Source: Parapedobacter indicus (lineage in GTDB: Bacteria; Bacteroidota; Bacteroidia; Sphingobacteriales; Sphingobacteriaceae). From it: a stretch of 64,000 nucleotides of DNA. A program made the translations under genes and the position numbers. The stretch is from the NCBI RefSeq assembly GCF_900113765.1, contig NZ_FOQO01000002.1:124001-188000 (forward strand), given 5' to 3'. A model generated the notes under the pieces. It searched no databases. It had not been told where the DNA came from and was given only the letters and a program-made list of their open reading frames with translations. Numbering within the stretch: position 1 is the first letter of the stretch; each line of letters opens with the position of its first letter. Positions 1 to 9,186 of this stretch are shown here, one piece after another.

Positions 1-2241
1 CATACAATTGTCGATGATGGTTTTGAACATACCGGATGTCTCATAAAGCTCCTGTACTTCCTCCCATTTGCCTTGTTCCTCAGCCCGCTGAAGCGCCGAT
101 CCTACGCCGAAAAAACCGGGTATATTTTGTTTCAATTGGCTCCAAGAGGTAACGAAGCTAATGGCCCTCAAGTCTTCAAGACGTAACTCTTTATCCGAAT
201 TTCGTTTAACAGGCCGGCTACTGATATTGATTTGAGAGAGGAATTTGAGCGGACTGAATTTCTCAAGATATTTAAGAAATAGCGGGTTGTGTCGCAACGA
301 CAGAAACTGTTCATGACTAACGTGCGCCATCTCATCAATCAATTGCTTTTTTTCCGCCGACAGGGTATCTCCGTCCTTTTGCCCAATGTGAGAAGTGAGT
401 CCGGCGTGAAGAAGTTGTTCGATATTATAATAAGCCGTATCCCACGAACCATATTGGCTACTAATCGTTTGGCCCTGTATCGTTAACTGGATATGATCGT
501 TCGCAATCTCTTTGCCCATCGAAGCATAAAAGCGTTGTGTTTTTCCGCCGCCTCGAGCAGGAGGACCTCCCCTTCCATCGAAAAATACCAAGTCGACATC
601 GTATTGCCGAGCCATGGCGGTAAGCTCCACTTTGGCCTTATAAATCGACCAATTAGCCATCAAATAGCCACCATCTTTCGTGCTGTCTGAAAACCCGAGC
701 ATAATCGTCTGCTTATTGTCCCGCCGCGCAAGGTGCGCCGTGTAATGAGGATGCGTATACAGCGCCTCCATTACTGCTGCCGCGCGTTTGAGGTCATCAA
801 CGGTCTCAAACAGGGGGACGAAGTCGATACAAAGCGATTCAGTATGCCAATCACTCCATAAAAACAATTCCATAAGTTCAAGAATATCAGAAGCTTGTTG
901 GCAGTTGCTGATGATAAACCGCTGTGCCGCGCGCTCGCCGCCCGATCGTTGAATATCCTTAATCAACCGGATAACACTTAACGTGTCAGCCACCAAGGGG
1001 GCCGCATCATCTTCATAAGACAAGTCGCAAGCCTCGAATTTAAATGCTTGTTGTTTAGCAACCTCATCTAGCCGTTCAAAATCGCCTCTAATACGTGTTT
1101 CCTCTACATATTTTTCGCGTATATATGCATGCGTCTGCCGGATTACGCTACTATCCTGACGGATATCCAATGTTGCAAAGAAACAGCCGAACGTTCTTAC
1201 TTTGCGAATCAGGTCATCCACCAATTCGACAAATAAACCGTCGTGGTAGTCAGTTAAGACGCGCTTGATCTCTTTCAGATTATGTATAATAACCGATTTT
1301 TCATTTTCCGGGCTTTCCGAAGGATTAAAGCTGTTCTCATGAAACCTATTCTGCAGGATATCCATATACTTTTCGACACCTTTGAATGTGATGCGTCTCT
1401 TGAGTACCCGAAAATCACGGTAATAACAACGGAACAAAATAGTACGCAGCAGCAGGGCGACGCGCTTTGTGCCCTCAACCGTCACATTTGGATTCCCATC
1501 GCGGTCGCCTCCCGGCCAAAAGCCTAATTCCACCAGTTGCCGGTTTTCATCGACTGGCAGATCAAACTCATCATCGATTTTTGACTGAATAGCCGATGCC
1601 ACGGGATAAAACACCTTTTCGAGAAACCACGCCAAGCTAATTGCCTCATCTACCGGCGTGGGCTTGTTTTTCATCATAAACGGTGTTTTGCCCAGCTGTT
1701 GCAACAATAAATGGATGTTATTGATGTCATTCTTTTTCAAGGCTTCCGTCAAATCCGTGATGATCGCCAAAACTGGCCCCGGATAAAACTGCGTGGGGTG
1801 GGCCGTCAACACCAGCCGCAAGGAGAAATCACGCAGTTTGCTTACCAATTTATTGCGTAAATCCTTATTGTTTTCCGTTTGCTTGAAGACAGAATCCAAT
1901 AATCCCGCTTCATCCGACCGACCGGTTTTCCGGAAGGCAGCGTCTTCTACAGCATCAAATAGGACCACCTGCCGCTCTATATACTGAATGATACGGAAAA
2001 GCAGGTCAATGCGGTCGGCCTCTCGGACATATTGTTCATATTGTCCGAAAAAACTCTCTATAATCGCTTCAGGATCATGCTTTGCAGCGACACCGCGCTC
2101 GCAGTGTGACGTAAAAAAAGGCAGAAGTGTACCCGTGTGTTTTACTTGATAAAATGGCAAAGTCATGAATAAGCTGTTAAACAGCTCGAAACGCGTCAAT
2201 ACCTCGTCTTCAAAGACCGCTTGTTTTTTACTTAAGTTCAT
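1..2241 (-). CDS. ppc: Phosphoenolpyruvate carboxylase, C-terminus beyond window
   Basis: Reading leftward from ATG at 2241, the frame stays open for 747 codons to the window edge, so about the last 100 or more residues of a roughly 850-residue enzyme are missing. It carries the family landmarks in order: TAHPTQFYP (catalytic His about residue 148), FWPGGDRDGNP, a GFSDSTKDGGY segment and the glycine-rich FFDGRGGPPARGGG loop. The enzyme adds bicarbonate to PEP to make oxaloacetate, an anaplerotic cytosolic reaction. The residue after TAHPT is Gln where the E. coli enzyme has Glu; I believe this is common in Bacteroidota homologues. The frame ends at the edge with no stop. Identity is secure. 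Confidence 0.95.
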   Translation of the reverse strand, partial: MNLSKKQAVFEDEVLTRFELFNSLFMTLPFYQVKHTGTLLPFFTSHCERGVAAKHDPEAIIESFFGQYEQYVREADRIDLLFRIIQYIERQVVLFDAVEDAAFRKTGRSDEAGLLDSVFKQTENNKDLRNKLVSKLRDFSLRLVLTAHPTQFYPGPVLAIITDLTEALKKNDINNIHLLLQQLGKTPFMMKNKPTPVDEAISLAWFLEKVFYPVASAIQSKIDDEFDLPVDENRQLVELGFWPGGDRDGNPNVTVEGTKRVALLLRTILFRCYYRDFRVLKRRITFKGVEKYMDILQNRFHENSFNPSESPENEKSVIIHNLKEIKRVLTDYHDGLFVELVDDLIRKVRTFGCFFATLDIRQDSSVIRQTHAYIREKYVEETRIRGDFERLDEVAKQQAFKFEACDLSYEDDAAPLVADTLSVIRLIKDIQRSGGERAAQRFIISNCQQASDILELMELFLWSDWHTESLCIDFVPLFETVDDLKRAAAVMEALYTHPHYTAHLARRDNKQTIMLGFSDSTKDGGYLMANWSIYKAKVELTAMARQYDVDLVFFDGRGGPPARGGGKTQRFYASMGKEIANDHIQLTIQGQTISSQYGSWDTAYYNIEQLLHAGLTSHIGQKDGDTLSAEKKQLIDEMAHVSHEQFLSLRHNPLFLKYLEKFSPLKFLSQINISSRPVKRNSDKELRLEDLRAISFVTSWSQLKQNIPGFFGVGSALQRAEEQGKWEEVQELYETSGMFKTIIDNCM

Positions 2242-2558
2242 CTGCTCGTTAAACGCTTTAATGAATAAAATCGTTGACTATCTTTATGAAACTAAGATAG
2301 GGGTTTGTTGATTAATACAGCTCTGCAACATTGGCAAACATTGCACAATAAGTAATCAAACCGTCAAATATATAAATATTTTACCAAGAAATATTTGGTT
2401 TATTGAAATGATAGCAAAAATAGATAGATAAAATTAAAAATAAAACAATTCATTCAGAACCCTGTTGTTCTTAGATAGTCCCATGCCATTGCAAATCGGC
2501 ACCGGGATCGTTGAATTGTCCAATCGGATTTTTAGCCGCTTGTATCGATGAGCTCGAT
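2242..2558. other. Intergenic stretch between ppc and 2559 gene
   Basis: This 317-base gap is AT-rich, especially 2365-2450. Apart from the TATATTTG box for ppc I see no gene, repeat or convincing hairpin. The minus-strand gene starting at 3365 ends at 2559 without an obvious intrinsic terminator. Confidence 0.6.
2365..2372 (-). promoter_or_regulatory. Candidate -7 box upstream of ppc
   Basis: On the minus strand this reads TATATTTG, a full match to the Bacteroidota TAnnTTTG box, about 120 bases before the ppc ATG. A TTG at the usual 19-20 base spacing is not clear, and the surroundings are very AT-rich, so a chance match is possible. Confidence 0.35.
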
Positions 2559-3365
2559 TTAAAAGCGGATTCCTACGGCTAATCCGGTACGGATTCCCGC
2601 CCACGGCCCTTTCATGTCTAATTTAGCTCCCTTACTGTCCACATGAGCTTCCGTATCAAGCATGGGAATTTCCAAGTTTTCAAGCTCCTCTTCCAAAGCA
2701 GTCTGTGCTTTCGGATCCAATGGCATCGAGCTGCTACCACTTAATTTGCCGTTAGCAGCTCCATAGGCAGGCCCCAATATCCACCAATCCAAGTAAACCC
2801 AGCGTCCGATACGCCATTGCGAACCGAATAATAAACCGCCGGTTATTCCGCTGATCCGTCCCTCCAGCGCCATGGTGTGCGTTTCCGCTTGGTAGTAACC
2901 TGCTTCATCTTCCTCTTCCACCGTATATTCAAATTGACGGAAGCCAAGTCCATATGTACTATAACGCCCATACGGTGCAATATAGAAGCCCCGAGGTCCG
3001 TCATGTCGTCCAAAATAAAACCTTGGCTCGATGGTAATAGCCTGATTGCTGACACGAATATTTTGCAACTCATCAAATGTTTCCGCATCATCGATATATG
3101 ATTCAAAAGCGTCAAGCATCGGAAAGTTGCCTTTTGGAATCATCCGCAGTCCGACGGCTACGGAAATTTTCCGGGATACCAATCGCTCGTACTGTAGCGA
3201 AATGTTTCGAAAAGGCAGAGCAAGCGCATTTAGTTTCACAATGTTCGCGTCGTAATCGTCGGCTGGCATCGAGTAAGACTGTATTTGCTGCGCGACTAGG
3301 TTTTGGGCCACTATAACCGCCAACGCCACTGCAATAAAGGATTTCCAACTAGCTAACAATTTCAT
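2559..3365 (-). CDS. Secreted outer-membrane beta-barrel-like protein
   Basis: The product is 268 aa and begins with a typical signal peptide (basic start, hydrophobic run, then ending near AQNLVAQQ around residue 26). The mature part alternates aromatic and polar residues (QYERLVSRKISVAVGLR, GFYIAPYGRYSTYGLGF) and ends in VGIRF, an aromatic-terminated final strand typical of outer-membrane barrels. No catalytic motif is visible. It resembles the uncharacterised DUF3575-like porin family, but I cannot name a substrate. It is the last gene before ppc on the minus strand and is separated from the 3724-5147 genes by a terminator. Confidence 0.75.
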   Translation of the reverse strand: MKLLASWKSFIAVALAVIVAQNLVAQQIQSYSMPADDYDANIVKLNALALPFRNISLQYERLVSRKISVAVGLRMIPKGNFPMLDAFESYIDDAETFDELQNIRVSNQAITIEPRFYFGRHDGPRGFYIAPYGRYSTYGLGFRQFEYTVEEEDEAGYYQAETHTMALEGRISGITGGLLFGSQWRIGRWVYLDWWILGPAYGAANGKLSGSSSMPLDPKAQTALEEELENLEIPMLDTEAHVDSKGAKLDMKGPWAGIRTGLAVGIRF

Positions 3366-3480
3366 ATGCGGTATCTTATAAAAATAAAGGAGCCAGGGGT
3401 GGATGGTCGCTTCTTCAACTTTTCAAATATATTGAAAATAAGCACCTTCAATACAAACGACGACGAACAAATTCCTTCAT

Positions 3481-3520
3481 AAAAAAAGGCAGCGCATGGC
3501 CTATGCGCTTTACCTTTTCA
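3481..3520 (-). terminator. Rho-independent terminator (minus)
   Basis: On the minus strand, a 7-bp perfect stem (AGCGCAT / ATGCGCT, 5-base loop, 3491-3509) is followed by GCC and seven T. It directly follows the possible small ORF at 3518-3700 and would end the 5147-to-3518 transcript. Confidence 0.8.
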
Positions 3521-3700
3521 AACAAGTTCAGGCAGCGATAATGGTATACTATCGTATTCAGGTATGGTCGGTTTCTCCGCCTTCTTGGCAGCAACGTGCT
3601 GCCGCTTATTTGCCCTAACTTCACGAGGGGCATGTACAAGCATATCTGCTTCCCCTAAACAGGCAAACATAACCGCCAATTGATCCCATTGATGCGTCAT
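3518..3700 (-). CDS. Possible small hypothetical protein, 60 aa
   Basis: An ATG-started frame of 60 codons lies 23 bases after the 3724-4431 gene and just before the terminator, so it would be the last gene of that transcript. The product is hydrophilic, with a basic middle (REVRANKRQHVAAKKAEK) and an acidic/proline tail. It has no signal peptide or recognisable domain. A second frame of similar length overlaps it, and no strong ribosome site is visible, so it may be non-coding 3' sequence. I do not recognise it. Confidence 0.35.
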   Translation of the reverse strand: MTHQWDQLAVMFACLGEADMLVHAPREVRANKRQHVAAKKAEKPTIPEYDSIPLSLPELV

Positions 3701-3723
3701 AACGATTCACTTGATTGATACGA

Positions 3724-4431
3724 TTAATAGAACTGAAGTCCCAATTTAATCTGAAACATACCCATCGGGAATTTCTCTTTTGTTGTATGTTCGATATACT
3801 CTCCGGTTTCCTCATTATATTCACTGTTATAGGAATCATATTTGAACGCCCCGGATTCGTATCCCGCCGTCAAGGTCACCTTCTTATACCGTAAATTAAT
3901 TCCCACATCACTTTTCAAACCAAATAACACTTCTTCTAGGTCTTCCATTTCACTCATTGAAGTCAAAATGGTAGGCGCTAGTTTCACAAATGCGTCGGCA
4001 TAAAAATTCTCCAACGGATTGAAAGAAATAACGGGGCCAAGCTTGACTCCCACGGTTGTTAAATCGGTCTTTTCAGTATAGTCTGGATCATCCGGATCAT
4101 TCCACGTTACGGGATTATAGCCAAGAGAGAGAAAGGAGGCATCAAGTCCAACCTTAAAAAGGCCAGCAATAGGTTCCGAATGCATGAAAAAATATTTTCC
4201 TAGTTCGAAGTTCAACCCCGTCGGCGCGGAATAGGCGTCGTCGAGTTCGCCATCGTTTAACTGTTTAAGGAAATCGTTATTCAGGAAACTTGCGCCAAAA
4301 CGCAAATAAAATTTCCCGAAATCGGGCTCGCTATACTGTCGTTGGCCTACAACCGTTGCTTGTTGAGCCTGGGCAAAAAACAAGGTTCCGAAAGCAATGC
4401 ACAGCATCGCTGATAATTTGGTGATGTTCAT
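3724..4431 (-). CDS. Secreted outer-membrane beta-barrel-like protein
   Basis: This 235-aa protein starts with a signal peptide (cleavage near FFAQAQQ, residues 19-23). It continues as a barrel-like chain: FYLRFGASFLNNDFL, KVGLDASFLSLGYN, VGVKLGPVISFNP, VTLTAGYESGAF and a final IKLGLQFY strand ending in Tyr. Acidic loops (NDPDDPDYTE, SEMEDLEEV) fit surface loops, perhaps cation-binding. It is 32 bases downstream of the PEGA-like gene and probably co-transcribed with it. The family is not recognised beyond a generic porin-like outer-membrane protein. Confidence 0.75.
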   Translation of the reverse strand: MNITKLSAMLCIAFGTLFFAQAQQATVVGQRQYSEPDFGKFYLRFGASFLNNDFLKQLNDGELDDAYSAPTGLNFELGKYFFMHSEPIAGLFKVGLDASFLSLGYNPVTWNDPDDPDYTEKTDLTTVGVKLGPVISFNPLENFYADAFVKLAPTILTSMSEMEDLEEVLFGLKSDVGINLRYKKVTLTAGYESGAFKYDSYNSEYNEETGEYIEHTTKEKFPMGMFQIKLGLQFY

Positions 4432-4463
4432 CGTTATAAAGTGTTGGTGGAAGCGTTGATCGA

Positions 4464-5147
4464 TTAATTGATTCCTAAGCGGCTTTGCAAATCGGGAATA
4501 ACGTTTTCATACGTGCGAAGTATCCGATCCCAGCGGCGAAATGATTCATCAGCGTTGATGCTGGTGCCGGGAGGCGCTATCTCAGAGACTAATTTGGCCT
4601 TGTATTCCAGCGGTTCCGTATTACTGGTTTTTACGATCAAACGAGTGCGTACAACACCCGAGTTAAAGGATTTTGCAGACCATGCTGTAGCCATGTAGCC
4701 CGTAGACTTGTCCATGATCGCAATGACATCAAATGATCCTGTTACAATGCGATTCAGCAGAATCCACGCTTCATCTGCATTTCGGGATGGCCTGATATCG
4801 ATGTCTTGATTAGCCAAATTGGTTACAAATGAGTTTTCGTAGGCCTCATCTTTTGTCAACTGGATAAAGTCGGTTTTGGGAATAATATTAATTCCATTGT
4901 TTTCGTAGTTGCGTATTTCAGTTACGAACCCTACCTTCTCCACACGGACGTTGACAGTAGCATACTTTGGGATTTTAATTTTGACAGGCGAGGTTACCTG
5001 GTTGCCGTCCACATGCATGCTCGAACCGGCCTCCGTACTAATCGTCATGGTACGGTCTTTTGCTTTCTGTCCAAAACCCGGCAGGGCCATGACCAGCAGG
5101 CCACTCGTTACCAGCGCAATCGTTGTGAGTAGATTTTTAATTTCCAT
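4464..5147 (-). CDS. Secreted protein with PEGA-like domain
   Basis: I chose the ATG at 5147 (MEIKNLLTTIALV) over the first in-frame ATG at 5177, because it gives a compact signal peptide ending near ALPGFGQ and a 227-aa product. Residues about 30-75 (TISTEAGSSMHVDGNQVTS then KYATVNVRVEKVGF) read like a PEGA-type beta-sandwich, a domain found on cell-surface and envelope proteins. The C-terminal half (about 110-227) has no family I recognise. It heads a short minus-strand set with the barrel-like gene at 3724-4431. Function is unknown; an envelope role is inferred from the signal peptide and neighbours. Confidence 0.7.
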   Translation of the reverse strand: MEIKNLLTTIALVTSGLLVMALPGFGQKAKDRTMTISTEAGSSMHVDGNQVTSPVKIKIPKYATVNVRVEKVGFVTEIRNYENNGINIIPKTDFIQLTKDEAYENSFVTNLANQDIDIRPSRNADEAWILLNRIVTGSFDVIAIMDKSTGYMATAWSAKSFNSGVVRTRLIVKTSNTEPLEYKAKLVSEIAPPGTSINADESFRRWDRILRTYENVIPDLQSRLGIN

Positions 5148-5241
5148 GTTATTGATTGAATTAATAAGTGTGAGCAAAACTAAACACCAAAACGGCTATC
5201 TGAAATACCCACTATTGAGTATTTTTAGTTATCCTTTTATG

Positions 5242-5249
5242 TATCTTTG
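5242..5249 (+). promoter_or_regulatory. -7 box for FUSC gene
   Basis: TATCTTTG lies 20 bases before the ATG at 5270, so the leader would be short. The nearest TTG is 24 bases upstream, longer than the 19-20 seen at better promoters in this window. Confidence 0.5.
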
Positions 5250-5269
5250 TATGCACCATCCGTCTATGC

Positions 5270-7432
5270 ATGAATAGGGCAAAAGAAATCCAGAATTTTT
5301 TTTACAGCCAGTATTTTGCCGATGGCCTTCGTATCACGTTCGGAGCACTGACCCCCGCGCTTATTTTTTCTTGGTTTGGAAATCTTCAGGTTGGCATTAC
5401 CATCTCGTTAGGTGCAATGGTCGTTGGACTTTCTGACACTCCCGGGCCGTTGAATCATCGCAGAAATGGCATGTTGTTATGTACTGCCGCGGTACTCATT
5501 TCGGCGCTGGTTACCAACTTAGTCAACGATATTCCTGCATTGCTCACCGTGACCATTGTAGGGATAAGTTTTCTGTTCTCCATGTTTGCAGTCTATGGTG
5601 CCCGCGCTTCGTCGGTTGGAACATTGGCTATTCTTGTCATGATACTCAATATCGACGGAGCTGATAATACCTTTTGGGATGTGACTACACACATAGCCTA
5701 TATTCTCCTGGGTTGCGTGTGGTATATGCTACTGAGTTTATCGCTTCATCAAGTACGGCCATACCGCCAAGCGCAACAGGAACTGGCGGAATCTATACAG
5801 AATGTTGCCGACTACATCCGAATTAAAGCAAATTTCTACGATGCCAAATCGGACATTGAACGAAACTACCGAGAATTAATCGAACAGCAAATCATTGTAA
5901 GTCAACACCAAGACAACGTTCGTGACCAGTTATTCCGAAGTAAGAAAACCATACGGGATACCACAAAAATCGGACGGCTGCTGATTCTGATTTTTACGGA
6001 CATCATTGATTTGTTCGAACAGAGTATGGCCACGCACTATGACTACGATGCAATCCGCGAACAATTTAGGCAAACCGGAGTATTGCAGCATTTTAACCTA
6101 ACGATCCGAAGAATTGGTAACGAACTGGAACATTTTTCTTATCAGATTAATGCCAATCGGAGACCCAAAGCGTTATACAATTTTAAAAACGATCTGGATC
6201 GCATATGGGCGGCAATCGAAAAAGTAGACAAAGACTACCAGATTAATACCCTGCCGCTGAAAAAGATCTTGATCAATATACGCAACCTCATCCAGCGTAT
6301 TAACAATATATACGGATATTTTGATAAGGATCCCAAAAACTCTTTCCGCAGAGAAGATACAGATCTCAGTCAGTTTATTGAGCACAAGGACATTGATTTT
6401 AAGCAATTCCGAGAAAACCTGACGCTTAAATCGACATTATTCAGACATGCTGCGCGAATGGGAATCGTAATGGGAATCGGTTACATCCTTTCGTTGGCTA
6501 TTAACGTAGGCAATCATAGTTACTGGATTTTATTGACCATCATGGTCATACTAAAACCCGGATTCAGCCTCACAAAGCAACGGAATTTCCAACGATTGAT
6601 TGGAACCGTTATTGGCGGCATCGCCGGAGCGCTGATTTTAATGCTTGTTAAAGACCAAACTTCCCTATTCGTCTTATTGCTATTATTTATGGTGGCCACC
6701 TATAGCCTGATCCGTGTCAATTACATTGTCAGTGTGATGTTCATGACACCCTATATACTAATCATGTTCAGCTTCCTTGATATGAATACGCTGACCATAC
6801 TCAGGGAACGCATCATTGATACATTAATAGGATCGGGTTTAGCATTTCTTTCCAGTTACGTCATTTTACCCAATTGGGAAAGCACTCAGGTGCAAGCGAC
6901 CATGCGCAAATTACTTGTTGCCAATTATCGTTATATCGCACAAGCACTAAAAATCATCGCTGGTCAGCCATTGAGTATAACAGATTATAAGTTGTCCCGA
7001 AAAGAAGTATATGTCACCACCGCGAATATGGCCTCAGCATTCCAGCGCATGATTACTGAACCCAAAAGCAAACAGAGAGACGCCAAGGAAATAAACAAGT
7101 TTGTAGTGTTTAACCACATTCTTTCGTCCTACTCGGTCACGTTGCTCAATAATGTCACGGACGCAGACAACGCATCGCTAACGGGCGAGCACGTCCGGGT
7201 TATCCGCAAAACGTTGTTCTTACTTGCGCAAACCATCAAACTCTTTGAGTCGGAAGAAGGAGAAGAAGAATTTACGGAAGTAGAAGTAGACACACCACCC
7301 GATTTGGATACAAACAATATCGATTCAGAAGAATCCCGATTGATCACCGAACAGATCAATTTTATAAACCGGATTGTGATTGATCTGAACAAAACCTGCG
7401 ATCAATTAATCAAACAGCAGGCTGTGGAGTAA
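5270..7432 (+). CDS. FUSC-family inner-membrane protein (YccS/YhfK-like)
   Basis: The 720-aa product has the two-part FUSC layout. An N-terminal block of hydrophobic helices (about residues 17-155, including GALTPALIFSWFGNLQVGITISLGAMVVGL) is followed by a long hydrophilic, charged region (about 165-395), a second membrane block (about 400-535, HSYWILLTIMVILKPGFSLTKQRNFQRLIGTV) and a cytosolic tail. The VILKPGFS...R...GT segment is the hallmark of the FUSC/YccS group, linked to efflux of aromatic acids and similar compounds. The substrate is unknown. A TATCTTTG box precedes it. The YpdA-like gene follows after 40 bases with its own promoter. Confidence 0.85.
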   Translation: MNRAKEIQNFFYSQYFADGLRITFGALTPALIFSWFGNLQVGITISLGAMVVGLSDTPGPLNHRRNGMLLCTAAVLISALVTNLVNDIPALLTVTIVGISFLFSMFAVYGARASSVGTLAILVMILNIDGADNTFWDVTTHIAYILLGCVWYMLLSLSLHQVRPYRQAQQELAESIQNVADYIRIKANFYDAKSDIERNYRELIEQQIIVSQHQDNVRDQLFRSKKTIRDTTKIGRLLILIFTDIIDLFEQSMATHYDYDAIREQFRQTGVLQHFNLTIRRIGNELEHFSYQINANRRPKALYNFKNDLDRIWAAIEKVDKDYQINTLPLKKILINIRNLIQRINNIYGYFDKDPKNSFRREDTDLSQFIEHKDIDFKQFRENLTLKSTLFRHAARMGIVMGIGYILSLAINVGNHSYWILLTIMVILKPGFSLTKQRNFQRLIGTVIGGIAGALILMLVKDQTSLFVLLLLFMVATYSLIRVNYIVSVMFMTPYILIMFSFLDMNTLTILRERIIDTLIGSGLAFLSSYVILPNWESTQVQATMRKLLVANYRYIAQALKIIAGQPLSITDYKLSRKEVYVTTANMASAFQRMITEPKSKQRDAKEINKFVVFNHILSSYSVTLLNNVTDADNASLTGEHVRVIRKTLFLLAQTIKLFESEEGEEEFTEVEVDTPPDLDTNNIDSEESRLITEQINFINRIVIDLNKTCDQLIKQQAVE

Positions 7433-7433
7433 G

Positions 7434-7466
7434 TTTTGGTATTCATCTCGTTGACACGTACCTTTG
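7434..7466 (+). promoter_or_regulatory. Promoter of ypdA-like gene
   Basis: TTTTG (7434-7438), 20 bases, then TACCTTTG (7459-7466): a near-ideal Bacteroidota promoter. The box ends six bases before the ATG at 7473, so transcription would start at or next to the start codon. Confidence 0.75.
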
Positions 7467-7472
7467 CAGCAC

Positions 7473-8462
7473 ATGGAAACCTCATCGGCACACTACGAGC
7501 TGCTTATCATTGGCGGTGGCCCCATCGGACTGGCATGCGGTATCGCAGCCCAGGAAGCCGGATTAACATACCTCATTGTTGAAAAGGGATGTTTGGTCAA
7601 TTCGCTGTATCGCTATCCGCAAAATATGACTTTCTTTTCTACGTCAGAAAGACTAGAAATCGGCGACGTTCCTTTCGTTTCCATTAATCCCAAGCCCAAG
7701 CGGGCGGAAGCACTGGAATATTACCGCCGTATCCAACAAAAATTTGGCTTAAACATCCGTTTATTTGAGGAAGTGACCTCCGCATCAAAACAAGATGGTA
7801 CCTTTCATATTACCACAAGTAAATCTGCATATACTGCATCGTACGTAGTGGTGGCTACGGGTTTCTATGACATTCCGTGCCTGCTGAACATCCAAGGAGA
7901 GGACCTGCCCAAGGTAAGCCATTATTACAATGATCCGCATTATTATGCAGGGCAAAAGGTCGTGGTAGTAGGTGCTAGCAATTCATCGGTGGATGCCGCG
8001 CTAGAGACCTACCGAAAAGGCGCTGACGTGACACTGGTGGTAAGGGGCGAAAGCATTGGCCCCCGCGTAAAATATTGGGTGCGCCCCGACATGGAAAACC
8101 GCATCGCAAATAGCGAAGTACGGGCATTGTTCAACAGCAGACTGACCGAAATCAGGCCTACAGAGGTCGACATTTTGACGCCCGATGGTCTGATAACCCT
8201 GGAAAATGACTTTGTATTGGCATTAACCGGATACCAACCCAACTTTACCTTTTTAGAAAAGATAGGCATCAAACTCTCCGATGACGCTTCGCGTCAACCC
8301 CTCCATAATCCCGACACGATGGAAACCAATATTCCCGGCCTTTTTCTCGCTGGCGTGGTTTGCGGAGGAATGAACACACATCTATGGTTTATTGAAAATT
8401 CACGCGTACACGCTACGCAGATCGTGAAGCGAATTTCGGAAATAAAACTGGCAAAGGACTAA
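7473..8462 (+). CDS. ypdA: YpdA-family FAD/NAD(P) thiol-disulfide reductase
   Basis: The product is 329 aa. The FAD-binding ELLIIGGGPIGLACGIAA lies at the N-terminus, and a second Rossmann motif (KVVVVGASNSSVDAALE) sits mid-protein for NAD(P)H. The set YRYPQNMTFFSTSERLEIG is characteristic of YpdA, the putative bacillithiol-disulfide reductase related to thioredoxin reductase. It lacks the thioredoxin-reductase CxxC. ATG 7473 is preferred over the in-frame TTG at 7464 because the promoter box covers that TTG. The stop overlaps the convergent TetR gene by four bases. Substrate assignment rests on family knowledge only. Confidence 0.85.
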   Translation: METSSAHYELLIIGGGPIGLACGIAAQEAGLTYLIVEKGCLVNSLYRYPQNMTFFSTSERLEIGDVPFVSINPKPKRAEALEYYRRIQQKFGLNIRLFEEVTSASKQDGTFHITTSKSAYTASYVVVATGFYDIPCLLNIQGEDLPKVSHYYNDPHYYAGQKVVVVGASNSSVDAALETYRKGADVTLVVRGESIGPRVKYWVRPDMENRIANSEVRALFNSRLTEIRPTEVDILTPDGLITLENDFVLALTGYQPNFTFLEKIGIKLSDDASRQPLHNPDTMETNIPGLFLAGVVCGGMNTHLWFIENSRVHATQIVKRISEIKLAKD

Positions 8463-9073
8463 CGCGAAGGAGCTGCCAGCCCTTTTAAAAATACCGTCGC
8501 CATTTTCTTTTGAAGTTGTAAGATGCGATCAAATTCGTCTTTGGTAGGGAACAATATGCCCTTCAGGTCTTTCAATATACTGAACCGCATACCTACCAGC
8601 GCAAACAGGATGATTTCCGCAGTTTCCTGGAGCTCTTCAATGGCCAGCTGGCCTGTATTCACTCCTTTTTGAAGGATTCCGCGGATTAACGCCACCTCTT
8701 TATCTTTCGAATCCTCCATTACGTGCGCCATCTCATCGGGCATTTGTTGCACCGCAGATACAGAATGTTCAAGCAAGGTATAGTATTTTGTGATAAATGC
8801 GATTCGTTTATCCAATATAAACATCATGGCCGTCTGACAATCTGCAATGGAATCCAACTCCTTCTCCAACTCTTCAAACGATCGTGCCATGACATGTTCC
8901 AACACTGCTGCATATAATGCATTCTTATCCGGAAAGTAATAATACAGGAGTGCTTTGGAAAATGAAAGATCTTGTGCAATTTCAGACATTGTGGTTTTTG
9001 CCAATCCAAAATGTGCAAATCGGCGCGTTGCCGCTTCCAAAATCTGTGTGCGCTTTTTATCTGCGTTTATCAT
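8459..9073 (-). CDS. TetR/AcrR-family transcriptional regulator
   Basis: This 204-aa protein has the TetR helix-turn-helix at residues 7-55 (KRTQILEAATRRFAHFGLA, TTMSEIAQDLSFSKALLYYYFPDKNALY). A longer helical ligand/dimer domain without recognisable specificity follows. It is divergent from murB and convergent, with a four-base overlap, with the ypdA-like gene. Its target is not shown by context; candidates are its own promoter and the adjacent genes. Confidence 0.9.
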   Translation of the reverse strand: MINADKKRTQILEAATRRFAHFGLAKTTMSEIAQDLSFSKALLYYYFPDKNALYAAVLEHVMARSFEELEKELDSIADCQTAMMFILDKRIAFITKYYTLLEHSVSAVQQMPDEMAHVMEDSKDKEVALIRGILQKGVNTGQLAIEELQETAEIILFALVGMRFSILKDLKGILFPTKDEFDRILQLQKKMATVFLKGLAAPSR

Positions 9074-9089
9074 ACAATACCGTCACCTA

Positions 9090-9119
9090 TTGTGCTATCA
9101 GGTCAATCGCTTATCTTTG
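9090..9119 (+). promoter_or_regulatory. Promoter of murB
   Basis: TTG (9090-9092), 19 bases, TATCTTTG (9112-9119), in the gap between tetR (minus) and murB (plus). The expected start is about 60 bases before the murB ATG at 9187. Confidence 0.65.
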
Positions 9120-9186
9120 GCCATTAAAGTTAATATGTTAAAGATACACATATATTTGAATTATTGAAAAAATTAGTCAAAATTGA

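Noticed and set aside
1770-1800. TAHPTQ in PEP carboxylase as an inactivating change
   Set aside because: The catalytic His is kept and all other active-site loops are intact; I recall Gln at this place in Bacteroidota homologues.
3448-3639. 63-aa minus-strand frame overlapping the terminator region
   Set aside because: It runs through the terminator hairpin and its T-run, and composition is unlike a protein.
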